NCBI GenBank assembly: GCA_900491605.1
Contig: UESW01001787.1
Location: forward strand, 136,402 to 200,401
DNA: 64,000 bases
Direction: 5' to 3'
Origin: Calamus simplicifolius
Lineage: Eukaryota > Streptophyta > Magnoliopsida > Arecales > Arecaceae
How positions within the stretch are numbered: the first letter of the stretch is position 1; every line of letters starts with the position of its first letter. A program made the position numbers and the translations under genes. Of this stretch, positions 14,401 to 26,400 are shown in pieces. Under the pieces are notes generated by a model. That model saw nothing but the letters and a program-made list of their open reading frames with translations, made no database searches and had not been told where the DNA came from.

Positions 14401-17400
14401 TATATTTTCTTTTCTCTTAATCATAGTGTTCACTATCTTCATAGTTTTACCTGTTAGTATTCTTATGTTTCATGTTGCTACTCTAAGCTGACTATCATGG
14501 ACTAACTTCTTTGTCCGCACTCGTCCGTAGTACAGGAATCCTTGCTCACTTATCATCGCATCCGGGCACCGGTGCGGCGCTCCTTGCCCATTTTTTGAAA
14601 CATTCGGAGGCAGATGCAACACATCTCTTAACAGAGACGTCCTAGCCCTTCGCATAGTTTAATTTACTAGATTCATGTTTTAAGGTTCTAACGGAGTTTT
14701 ACGCTAGCTGTCAGCTACCTAATGCAACCCTCCTCCTTTACTTGGGCTTAGGACTTGCCTTGGTGGAGTTGGTGGAGTCTGATAGAAAAATATTATAGAA
14801 AAAATTTTGTTTTGTGTAAGATAGTAGGCTATAAAAGTTATTTTTTTCTTAGAAGGTTAATGAAAAGTATATGGAAAAAGATAAGATTCTATAAGGTTTT
14901 TATTGATTTAGAGAGTATATAATAGAGTCCTATAAAAGTTTTGTGATAGGTATTAGAAAAGGAATCTATTAAATATTATATAATCAAGGACATTTATGAT
15001 AGAGCGATTATTGGTGCAAGAACGGTTGGCAGTGATACCAGTGAGCATAAGAGAATAACTTTTAGTCCTTACCTTTTTGTGTTAGTTATGGACGAACCTA
15101 TTGGGCATACTCTGGATATTTCATGATGCATACTATTTGTATATGATATTGCATTAATGAATAAAAGATATTGCATTAATGGATAAAACTAATTCAACTC
15201 ATCTATAAACCTTTTTTCAATTGCATGGGGTTGGCTACATGAATATGCTTCATCCACTACTCTGTTCGGGACTAAGTCGGCATTCAAATTATAAATAGTT
15301 ATATCTTTTTAATTATTTCTGTCCATATTAGTTTAGGTTTGCTTCTATCTTTATCCTTACCATGGATTGTTAAAAGATCACTCTTTCTAACTAGAGCATC
15401 TAAAGGTATTCGTTGTATATGTTCAAACCGCCGTAATTGATTTTTTTTAAATTTTATCTCAATTGGGGCTACTCCTATTATTTCTCTTATATGTTTATTT
15501 CTAATTTCATCTTTTAAAGTTTTATCGCATATCCATCTTAACATACTCATTTCTGTTATACTTAATTTATTCACATGTTATTTTAGTATTGCCCAACACT
15601 CTGTTCTATATAGCATAGCTGGTCTAATAGCGGTTTTATAGAATTTTTCTTTCAATTTTAATGGGATGTGTCGATCATACAATACTTCTGAAGCATTCCT
15701 CCACTTAATCCTACTTTAACTCTATGATTCACACCTTCATCTATTTTACCTTTTTGGTGAATAATTGATCCCAAATACCTAAAATTTTTATTCCTTGGTA
15801 TCTCTTGACTTACAATCTTCACTATTTCTTCATTTGTAATTTCTACTTTACTAAAATTGCATTTCATGTATTCGATTTTAGTTCTACTAATCTTAAAACC
15901 TTTAGATTCTAAAGCCTCTCTCCAAATCTCTAGCTTAGCATTTATTTCAGATTTAGTTTCATTAATCAATACTATATCGTCTGTAAATAACATACACCAT
16001 GCAATATCATTTTGAATAACATACGCTAAGGTTGGGATTAATCGTAAAATAGAATTATGTAAAAATATAATAATCTAAAGGTTTTAGGTTAAGTAGGCCA
16101 AAGATAGAATGCATGGTGTGAAATTTTAGTAAAATTTAAAATGAATATGTAGGTAGATTAAAAATTGAAGATCATGAAATTTTTAAAAGTTTTTAATAAA
16201 TTATAAATAGAGATAAAAGTCAAGTAAAAATTGTTGATCATAAAGTTTTTAAAAGTGATTGTTTTTGATATTTGGGATTGATTATTCGTAAGGAAATAGG
16301 TAGATTGCGGAGGATCGGTAGGAGCACGGATAAAATAGAGAAGTGCAACTTGAATATTATGTAATTATAGGATATCTGCCAAATTGAAAGAAAATTTTTA
16401 TAGGATAGCTATAAGACTGGCTATGTTTTATGGTATAAAATGTTAGATGGTTTGAAAATTGCATGAATAGAAGATCATTGTGGTTGAAATTAGAATGTTG
16501 AGATGGATATATAATACAAAAAAAAGTATAAGAAATTAAGTCATTTAAAAGGGTGGACGTAACACTAATTGAGGTTAAATTAAGAGGATAACTTAGATAA
16601 TTTAGGCATTTACAATGCAGTCCTAGGGATGTGTAGGTATGAAGAAATGATTTGATACACGTAGAAGAAAAAAGAGATAGAGGTAGATCGAAAATTATAT
16701 GGAAGGACATATAAAGAAAGTTTTGACATCTTTATATCTTAAGAAGGTATATGGCCCTTAACAGAGTGGAATGGGAAAAAGGATTCATGCTGTCAACCTC
16801 AACTAGTTTGGGATTAAAGTTTTGTTGTTATTATTGTTATTGTATGCATCTTTGTAAGCAATCTGGCTATTTTGCCTTCAAGTAACATTGCTATGATTTG
16901 GGATATTTTATGCACCTTACGTATTGAACTATTAAGTCAATGAGAAGATTTTAGTTTGATGCGTAGTGAGATTATATTCTTTGTTTTGTTTATTGTTTGT
17001 TGATTGTTGGGAAATATTGAAGAGGGTGAATGGTAGAATAGACTGGAGAGAATTTGGAAGAAGTGCTTTCCTCTAAGCCATGCAGTAGGTTGAACAGGGG
17101 TTAGTAGTAATGGAAATGTCAATGTAAATATTTTGGTGCAAAATAACGATTAGGCATTGATACTATTAGGTGGATAGGCTTCTTAGGAAAGTTGAAAGTA
17201 AAGGACTGAGTTGAAAGTAATCATGATGTAAGTTGTGAATAAATTTAGAAGTCTCCTATCAGACATGATTAAGAACACGGCCATTGTATGTAAACTATGA
17301 TGCAGCATGCTCTTTGTGGCTACGTCTAAAGAGGTTCATCCAGCATCTGGGAGTAGGGAAAAAGCAAAGAACGTTCTTGATTGTAGATTCCATTTTGCCA

Positions 17401-20400
17401 AATGGAAAGTCAATCAATAGGGATTTCCTGATCACAGCGTTCAGAGGTAACATCTGTCTTGGAAGTATTGAACAGATCTATCTTCCGTTTTGGACAAAAG
17501 GTGTGATCATAATAATGGTTGAAGGGTCTAACACTGAAGGATCATCCAGTGGAGAGTCAAAATTGATGTTGGGAAACAAAGTATGGTTCCATTAGTGGTA
17601 AAGCATTTTGAGTTTCCTATATCGAGTGCTTAATGCAACGAAGTCTACATGCTTTTTTTTTCCTAAATCAATTCTGGATTGTCTGATGTAGATTATCTTT
17701 GTTAGGTATTAGTCTTTAATATATAACTAATTGTCAATTAGTTATGTATAAATATATAGAAACCCTGATGATTTTATTCTATAGTAGTTTAGGTTTCTCT
17801 TTATGCGCGGTTCCATGGGATTTAAAGTTTACACTTTTATTTCGAGTTTTTAACATCTTTTGTTGACGAAAATTTGTTTTGGTGATTGTAGGAATTAATT
17901 GAGTTTAGGGAGATAGCATTTTATTATATTAATTGAATTTCTTGGAAGATTTATAAAAAAAATGTTGGTTTCTTGCTGGCTGAATAAAATCATCTTCATG
18001 TTTGTTGTTGAGATGCTGATACTCTTTAATTGATAGTGAGATGGTGTCAGTTCCTTCTGACTAGACATTAACTTCATTCAAGCATCATTTGATCTGGACA
18101 AGTTTTTTTCAATAAAAAAAATCTTGCTCATTAAATCATTGTTTAAAAGCAATTTCTAGCTGTAGAAATTTGTATTTAGAAGATGAATGCAGGAAATCTG
18201 AGTTCAATCATGCTGCTATAACTTTGGGAATCAAATATGAAATGATTTTGCATCAAAGCATCTAAAAGGTTGATAACTAAACAATAAATGGGCTAAGGAT
18301 AATGATTTGTTGTTACATATGATCAACATGCGACATATTGTAGCATATCATGAATATGAGCCTGTTTTTGGCAATGGCTTGTGAGCAGAAGAATGGAAGA
18401 AAATTGATGGGAGATACATATAAAAACATTTAGTGCAATTGTTGGTGCAAATCAAGAGACTGAACTGGGCCAAAATAATCTCTGGCTTGGATCTCAACAC
18501 TAAAAAACAATGGCTTGAGCTTATTAGATCAATCCATATCTAGTACCGCATCGTTTCGCTCAAGCTTGGCCTGAATTGCATGTTGCACAAGTTAAGAGCA
18601 TGCTAGTCAACTAGAAGCTTGTGCAAATTGTTGCTTTTTTAAGAAATTCAGTTTTTGTCTCTACTTTTATTCTTTATGTCATTCTTTTATGCTGAAGCTC
18701 TTACTCAAACTAGCTGGGATTGGCTGCTTGAATTCTTTTCTTTCATTCTACTTGGTTTAGTTCTATACTTTTGTAAGATAGAGAGATATCAATTCCATTC
18801 TTTCTATTTCCTCTTTTGCGATTTTCGATCTACCTCTATTTTTCTTTCTTTTGATATGTATCAAATTACACCTTTATGCTTTTGCATCGTTTGCACCCCC
18901 ACCCCCCCCCCCCCCCCCCCCCCCCCCCCAAACACAAAAAATACTGGATCTCAAATTAAATTGCAAATTGTCTTCTTGTCTAGTTTTTGTAGCTATGGAT
19001 TGCATATGCAATGCTTATGGTATATGTTGGATGTTTTGAGGGGGCTATAATATTGGGCTCATAAAGTTCTGCCTTGAGCTCCACTCTTCTTCAGGTTGGG
19101 CTGGAATTTTAGGCCCAAAGCATCTCCATCTTACTGATGCATTAACCCGGCCAGCATCCAGCCTGTCTTTTGGGCTTGAGTTAAGCTAGCCATGGTTGAG
19201 CCTGCATGAAATTGTGCTGCTGTAGGAGGACAGTGGTTTCGCATTTGCACTAGTATAGAATTTAATTATATAATAATCTCCATAGGTAAGAACCCTGTCT
19301 TATCTTGATGTTTTGTTTTCCACTCTTGTTTTACCTTAAATACGTATTTTGATTTATGTGACTGAATGGCAGAAGTGGTTTATGTGGTGTGCTGCATCCG
19401 ATTTTGAAAACATATTGTTTCTGTGTTGTAACTGCTTTCTGGCTTTATAAAAAGAGTCACTACCTATGCTGTCTTAAATCCCATCCATGATTTCAAGTTA
19501 TCTGATGCTTATTATTTGAACATATTTGAGTGTTGACAGGTTTGATCTTCTTAATAAGTCACCTTCAAAATCAACTTTATATGGCTTGTTTTGTATTTTC
19601 AACCTTTTGTTCAAATGCTTCGTAGGTACTTGCATTTCATCTTTTTATTTTTTCAAACTGTCATCTGCATATTCACTGGAGTCTGTTGTAGTTGTCCATT
19701 CTTGTCACGTGCAGCTATAAAGCAGGTGATTCAGGATCCCCGTTCTCTACCCTTGTCAACATAGATAATTAAGTCATGGTAGCTTAGATGGGCATCCTAT
19801 ATATCTACGCATGGAGACACACATGCATGTTGTGCAGCCCAATGTATGGGGCTCTCACAATTGTACGGTAGGGTTTGGGGTGGGTCAGATGTACGTAGCC
19901 TTATCCTTGTATATGGAAAGGCTGTTTCTCTGTTTTGCACCTTACTGTTGTGCCAAGGCTGTCCCTTATGCACTTGGATACTATGTATATGTATATATGT
20001 AGACCATTATGATTTTGTGATGTTACACTAAAATTGATGTCATCCTGCATTATTGGACGACAGTTTGAAAGGATTTCTTTTTTTTTTTTGGTTTGTTTGT
20101 TTGCTGTTGCTGGTTTGGGAAGGGACCATTAAATTGCTGAAGTTTCAAGCTTGGAATTAAGCATTATATTGCATGCTTCTTGGATTGTTTTTGTTTTTAA
20201 TTTTTGCCCTCAAAGTTTCTTTTTTTTTTTTCACTGTATTTCCTTGTCAGTGGATGTATACCTCTTTGCCTTAAGTCAATCCTGCCTTCTCCTCTTCTTT
20301 GGTCCAAAGAAAATCTAAAACAGCAGAATTTTCATCAGATTTTGTTCTGATTCCTATTCTACAAATATCTTACAAATGACATTATTATCTCATTTATATG

Positions 20401-23400
20401 GTGTTGACTTTGGGTCTTGTTATTCAAAGACTTTGTGGGTCCTCCTGAGCGGTAGATTTATTCAATAAAGATACATCTTTTGCAGCCAAATATCATGTTT
20501 CATCATGTAAATTTTTTAAACAGACTGTGGGCATTTGCTTGTTTAAAATTGTTGGAGGTCTGTTACTTTATAATTTTATTTGACTTGTAGGTGATTTTAC
20601 ATCACTTCTGGATGCTAATATTTTTTAGCCGGCCCAGCTACTTTGGGATTAAGGCTTTGTTGTTATTTGTTTGTTACAGTATGCTATTATTTTTAATTTT
20701 CTCTGTGGTCTTTCTGCTTCCTTCCTTTTTATTGCATATTGCCACTTTTAATATCATTAATCTAGTAACTTACAACCTTTAGTCTCATATCTTCACATTG
20801 TTATACTGTTGCTAATGTGATTAATTGATCGCTTATTATTTTTAGGAGTATGATGTTGCAAGTGATAGTAGCAAGAATCCAGCAGAGCGATTAGCACGTC
20901 AGAAGCAAACCTTCGTCGTCGTTTGGGTTAGCTCAATTACTTTGTTGTTTCCTTCATGTCTGTGCTCATTTACTGGTATAATGCTGGTTTTTTGTGCAAT
21001 GCATTGTAGTTATTTTTTGTAAATGACCTTGTGACAAGTTTCCTGTAATCCAATTCTTTCTGCACTTTATTGCTTATCGCTGTATGTAAAAGCTGCAAAT
21101 ACACATATGGTTTCTCATCCTTTCAGATATTTACTCGAGGTTTATAGGCTTATGCTAAAGCCTGTAATTTACTTGTTTTTTGAAGTGCACCATATCCTGT
21201 TCTTTAACCTGGGTAAAACAAGGAAACAGATGCATTACTGTAGGCAGAATATTCCGGGTACTAAGGTCTGATGTAAGCCAGTTCTATTTTTGGGCTCCCA
21301 TTTTTTTACAATTCTACATGCTGAAGAAGTTATTGATAGGTAAGTTAGAGGGGAAAAATTCAATGAGTTGCTTTTATGGCCTGTTTGGAATAACTGTTGG
21401 CCCCAGTTGGAACAACAGCTATCTTACGTAACTGCTGGGAAACAGCCACTTAAAAGGCATCCCAACAGCCAATCTAAACAGGCCCTAACCCCATGTTGAT
21501 TGCGTGTTTCTTCTTCTGTTTGCATTATCCACTTATTTAAGGATTTTTTGTACATTATTACTATTGTAAAAAAATCTCCAAGTGGCTGGTTAAATGTTTA
21601 TTTATAGGCAACCATAGCTGACTACATGTTAATTATGGATTGATTCTAAATTACATTGTAGCTGTCATGCTCTCTGTGACAGTATTTATTTATTCATGGT
21701 ATCCATTGGGTCCTGCATATCTCTATGGTCTATTGTATTTCATGGTTATGCTTTATGCTAATGCATGCATTTTTATACACCATTTGATTATATATTCAAC
21801 TGCAGGATTAGATGTTTGTGAGCAGTTTATGGATGTAAGTGATGTGATTAAAGATGAAGATCTTCTGGCACAAAAAAGTTATCTGAGCGGGAATGGACCA
21901 TATAATGGATATCATGCATCCCAATCTGGACAAAATATCCAGCAGCTAGTGGCTACAATGGTTCCTAGCTTTCGGCCTAAAATGTTAAGTGCTAGGGAGC
22001 TGAATCTACTAAAAAGAAAAGCCAAAGTAAATGCAAAAGATCATGCAAAGGGCTTATCCGAGGATGATGAGGTTGACGTACCATATGCTCAAAATTCAGT
22101 GATGCCTAGAGGAGCATGTTTGGACCCGCCAGGTGCCCCTAAGGTATGACTAAAAATTACTTTCTGGCTGTTGACTCTATTCGCTTGTGGATATCCCATT
22201 ACTGTGATTTCTGATTCTAAAATTTATGCATCATTCTTCCATAACTTCTTAAATATGTCATTCTGTCATGACAGCTAAAAGATATGGAGAACTACCTCTA
22301 CAGTTAAATCGGAAAGAATGTCTTGATGAGTTTCATGGACGTGTCAATTGTGCTGTGCCTCCTTTTAGTTAGAAGTCTGCAGAGTGCCATTTTATTCTTA
22401 AACCTTGTTGAAGAAAAGTCACATCAGTAAATGTTTTATTGCAAAAGAAATGAAATGTTTTCTTTTTACTTATACTCTACAAAAATGAAATATTTAAAGC
22501 TTGTCACCATAGTTAACTGATACAAAAGTGGACTCAGTGACACTTTCTGGGATCTACAAAATGCTGTCACATATGTTCTCAATTTTGTGCGTCTATCATT
22601 TTCCTGTTAACAGATGGGCACATACCATCTTGATTGTAACGCACATGGAGACACATATACGCATGCATGTCCTACTTGGGTTTACTGCTAGGTTTGATTT
22701 TCAACTTTAGTAAGGATTATTGTTTATTAAATTAATTTAATTATAAAATAACTGTAATTTTAGGCAGATTGTGAGCAGTGTGCAGAACTCGAATCAGGCT
22801 TAGGGTTAAATAAATTGATTTAAATATAATGTAACAAAGCTGTGAGCAGTGCAGTGACAAAACCTGACTTGCATGGTGGTGCACTGGTGATTAAACGAAT
22901 TGGGTTGTTAGAGGGACTTTTGTTTGCTTTATAACAGAAATCTTAAAGATGCCTTTTACCATTATGCTTGAATACTTTTATGTTGGGTTTTTCTGTGGTT
23001 GTATCTTAATATAATTTGCTGAAAAAGGAATAATTCAGTTCTTGTTGGAAATCAAACCTAGCAGTAAACCCAAGTAGGAGCAGAAGTCTGCATGTTATTA
23101 CAATATTAAAGATTTTACATAAACAATATACTATAATAGCTATTACGATATAATTGTATTATTGAACTATCAATATTAATGCCATTATTTCTATTAATAT
23201 AGAAATATTGTTTAATAGCAAAATCTTTAATATTATGATATTATGAGTAATATGATATTGGTAGTACTAATATTACTAATATGATATTGATATTAATATC
23301 AACATTTATATGTATATTATAATAATAATACTATTATTTAGATTAATATTATATTAATAGGGCTATATAATAATGTTATTAATATTTTAAGATTAATAAT

Positions 23401-26400
23401 AATAATATATTTTTTAATATTAATATTATAAATTATATAAAAGCGGTAAGTAATGCCAAACTTAAAGCCTATGATAATTTATATAATAGGCTAAATACGA
23501 AAGAAGATGAAAAGACTATATATAAATTAGCAAAACTAAGAGAAAATAAAAAAAAAATCTTGACTATATTAAATGCATTAAGGATGAAGATGAAAGAGTC
23601 TTAGTAAAAGAAGAGATAAAAGAACGATGAAAAAGTTATTTTGAAAAATTATTAAATGAAAATGATTTGGTAGATTTAAGGGTAGAAGGATGTGATAACC
23701 TAGAAGTAACAAATGAGCATAATTTTTTTTGTAGATTTAGCATGCTTGAGGTAAAAAAAAAAGGCTTTGAGTAAAATAAAAATGCAAAGGCATTAAGACT
23801 AGATGCGATCCCTATTGAGGTTTGAAAAGGCTTAAGAGAAATTGGAGTTATGTGGTTAACCAATTTATTTAACAGGATTGTAGCAATTAAAAGAATGCCG
23901 GATGATTGGAGGAAAAGCATATTAATATCCGTATACAAAAATAAAAGAGATACTTAAAACTGTGCAAATTATAGAGGGATTAAGCTAATGAGTCATACAA
24001 TGAAATTATGGGAGAGTAATAGAAAATCGATTAAGAGCTAAAACTTTGATTTCAAATAATTAATTTGGATTTATGCCTGGAAGATCGATCATGAAAGCTA
24101 TTATTTATTAAGAAGATTGATGGAGAGATATAGAGAAAAGAAAAAAAAAAGACCTTCATATGGTCTTTATTGATTTAGAGAAAGCATATGATAGAGTACC
24201 TAAAGAAATATGGTGAATTTTAGAGAAAAAGAGTTACCAAAAGGTATATAGAATTGATAATATATATGTATGATAGAGCAATAACTATTGTTAAAACAAC
24301 AATAGAAGAAACTAGTGAGTTTTCAATTACTGTAGGTTTACATCAAGGATCTGCCTTAAGTCCGTATCTTTTGTATTAGTTATGGATGAATTAACCAAAT
24401 ATATTCAAAATGATATCCCATGGTGCATATTATTTGTAGATGATATAGTGTTAATTGATGAAACTAAATCTAATGTAAATGCTAAGCTAGAGATTTGGAG
24501 AGAGGCTTTAGAATCTAAAGGTTTTAAGATTAGTAGAACTAAAACTGAATACATGAAATGTAATTTTAGTGGAAGTAGAAATACAAATGAATAAACAATG
24601 AAGATTGCAAGCCAAAAGATATCAAGGAGTGAAAAATTTAGGTATTTGGGATCAATTATCCAGCAAGAAGGTGAAATAGGTGAAGATGTAAATCATAGAG
24701 TTAAAGCAGGATGGATATTAAGTGGAGTGCTTCGGAAGTATTGTATGATCGATGCATCCTATTAAAATTGAAATAAAAAATTTATAAAACTACTATTAGG
24801 CCAGCTATGCTATATGGAACAGAGTGTTGGGCAATATTGAAACATGTGAATAAATTAAGTGTAATAGAAATGCGTATGTTAAGATGGATATGTGGTAAAA
24901 CTTTAAAATATAGAATTAGAAATAAACATATAAGAGAAATGATAGGAGTAGCTCCAATTGAAGATAAAATAAGAGAAAATTGATTATGGTTGTTTGGATA
25001 TATACAACGTAGACCTTTAGATGCTTTAGTTAGAAAGAGTGATCTTTTAACAATTAATGATAAGGAGAGGTAGAGGTAGATCTAAACTAACATGGGCAAA
25101 AATAATTAATAAAGATATAACTATTTGTAATTTAAATGCCGACTTGGTCCTGAATAAAGCAGAGTGGAGGAAGCAGATTCATGTAGCCGACCCCATATAG
25201 TTGGAAAAAAGCTTAGATGAGTTGAGTTGAGTTGATATTTTCAATATTATAATATTATATTAAATATAATATTATATAATGTTATGATAATTATTATCTA
25301 TAATATAACATGTTTTTATTGTGTAGTTTATGGAGTTATAATAATATAATATGCTATATTATTTGATAATTTATTTTATTAACAAATATTATTGATATAG
25401 TCCAAATTATTAATTCTAATGTAATGAATGCTTATAAAAATATCATTATGAATAATATTAGTCAATGTTAATATTAATGTTATTATTACAATAAATGCAA
25501 TACTAAAAATATAAAAACATATATTTAACATAATGCATAAAAAGAATATAAAAATAATACTAAAAATAAATTGTTAATAATAGTGATATTTTGATTGCTA
25601 CATATAACTGAATAAAATATATCAAATTTATAATATATGTTATGATGAGGCTGACTAGATTTGAAGTTGGACTCATTTTAGATTTGATCGGATGATAGGG
25701 GTCTAAAAATTATTCAAGCCATAATTTTTGATCGACTGTCTTTAATTGCTTAAGGCCAATATTTATGTGATTCAAACTCTTTAGCTTATGTGTTGATTGG
25801 TAAAAAATATGTATTGTATTGTATTTAAATCGACAATTTTTGACCTTTAAATGCATAGGCTAGAGGCTTCTAATTACATAATTTTCAATATATGAGTAGT
25901 GGATCACATCTAATGGTTTGAATTATTGCTATCAGACCCCATTACCTAGTCATATTAGTGTTAGCCAAACCATTTGATTAGGGATGGTTTGGGGCAAACC
26001 AAACCGAACCGCTCGAAAACTAGGACAATTTGGCCTCTTAGTTTAGTACAATTGGCTTTGGTTTGGCCTCAGTTTGGTACGGTTGCCTTTGATTTGGCCG
26101 CTCAGTTTGGTGTGGTGCAAATTGTCTGTGCCAACTCCATACCATTGTATCAAATCGAATTGCCTTGAATAGAATCAAATCACTTGGTTTAGCCTAATTT
26201 GGGATGGTTCATAGGTTAAGACTTTTTGGTTCATTTGATCGGTTTGTTTACTGATTCAGTGCGGTATGCTTCGTGTCTGTCTGATATCGATTCCCACAAC
26301 AACAAACCTTAGGATATTTTGATTGATTTTGATACTGTTAACCTTGGGTTATATTGATTCATTTGCTTTCAAATGATGTGGATTCTAGTCCACCTTATAT

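Larger units (their letters stand above)
11638..14779 (-). mobile_element. Full-length RTE-type LINE with 14-bp TSD
   Basis: Flanked by perfect 14-bp direct repeats TGATAGAAAAATAT at 11624-11637 and 14780-14793. On the minus strand it runs from a 5' region (14470-14779) through an endonuclease (GDFNEHIG, 13821-14090) and a reverse transcriptase with DDIVLIDETK (12290-12484) to a 3' end, ggctacatgaatc on the plus strand, with TTGAG repeats at the terminus. It is about 3.14 kb. The reading frames are broken by stops and frameshifts, so it is not autonomous now. It sits antisense to BTAF1 within intron 4 and inside the older plus-strand LINE. Confidence 0.88.
10690..16850 (+). mobile_element. 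Old RTE-type LINE with (TTG)n tail, interrupted by two other LINEs
   Basis: Segments at about 10690-11623, 14794-15190 and 16018-16850 are one degenerate plus-strand LINE. The first shows an endonuclease start (LGTWNIESLAIKLIKLI, with ETKW further on) and the linker between endonuclease and reverse transcriptase. The second has the reverse transcriptase core (IYDRAIIGARTV, ISWCILFVYDIA-like). The third has the reverse transcriptase end and a 3' terminus, ctagtttgggattaaag, followed by ttgttgttattattgttattg. Many stops and frameshifts show it is dead. Two minus-strand LINEs lie inside it at 11638-14779 and 15191-16017. Confidence 0.75.
16851..20845 (+). other. Intron 4, right part
   Basis: Non-coding intron with a C28 tract (18902-18929), a SINE-like copy (about 19798-19970) and a LINE tail (about 20628-20680). 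A 103-codon open frame at 17284-17595 has no recognised similarity and no coding context. The rest is unassigned. Confidence 0.5.

Noticed and set aside
17284..17595. 103-codon open frame in intron 4
   Set aside because: No recognisable motif, no homologous look, and no splice or promoter context.
18655..19050. 131-codon open frame with a poly-proline run
   Set aside because: The prolines come only from the C28 tract, and the rest has no family resemblance; it lies inside intron 4.
21640..21805. Upstream part of the long open frame containing exon 6
   Set aside because: Hydrophobic stretch lies before the tgcag acceptor and is intron; it does not encode a membrane protein.
23636..23938. 100-codon minus-strand open frame
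   Set aside because: Reverse-strand shadow of a plus-strand LINE.
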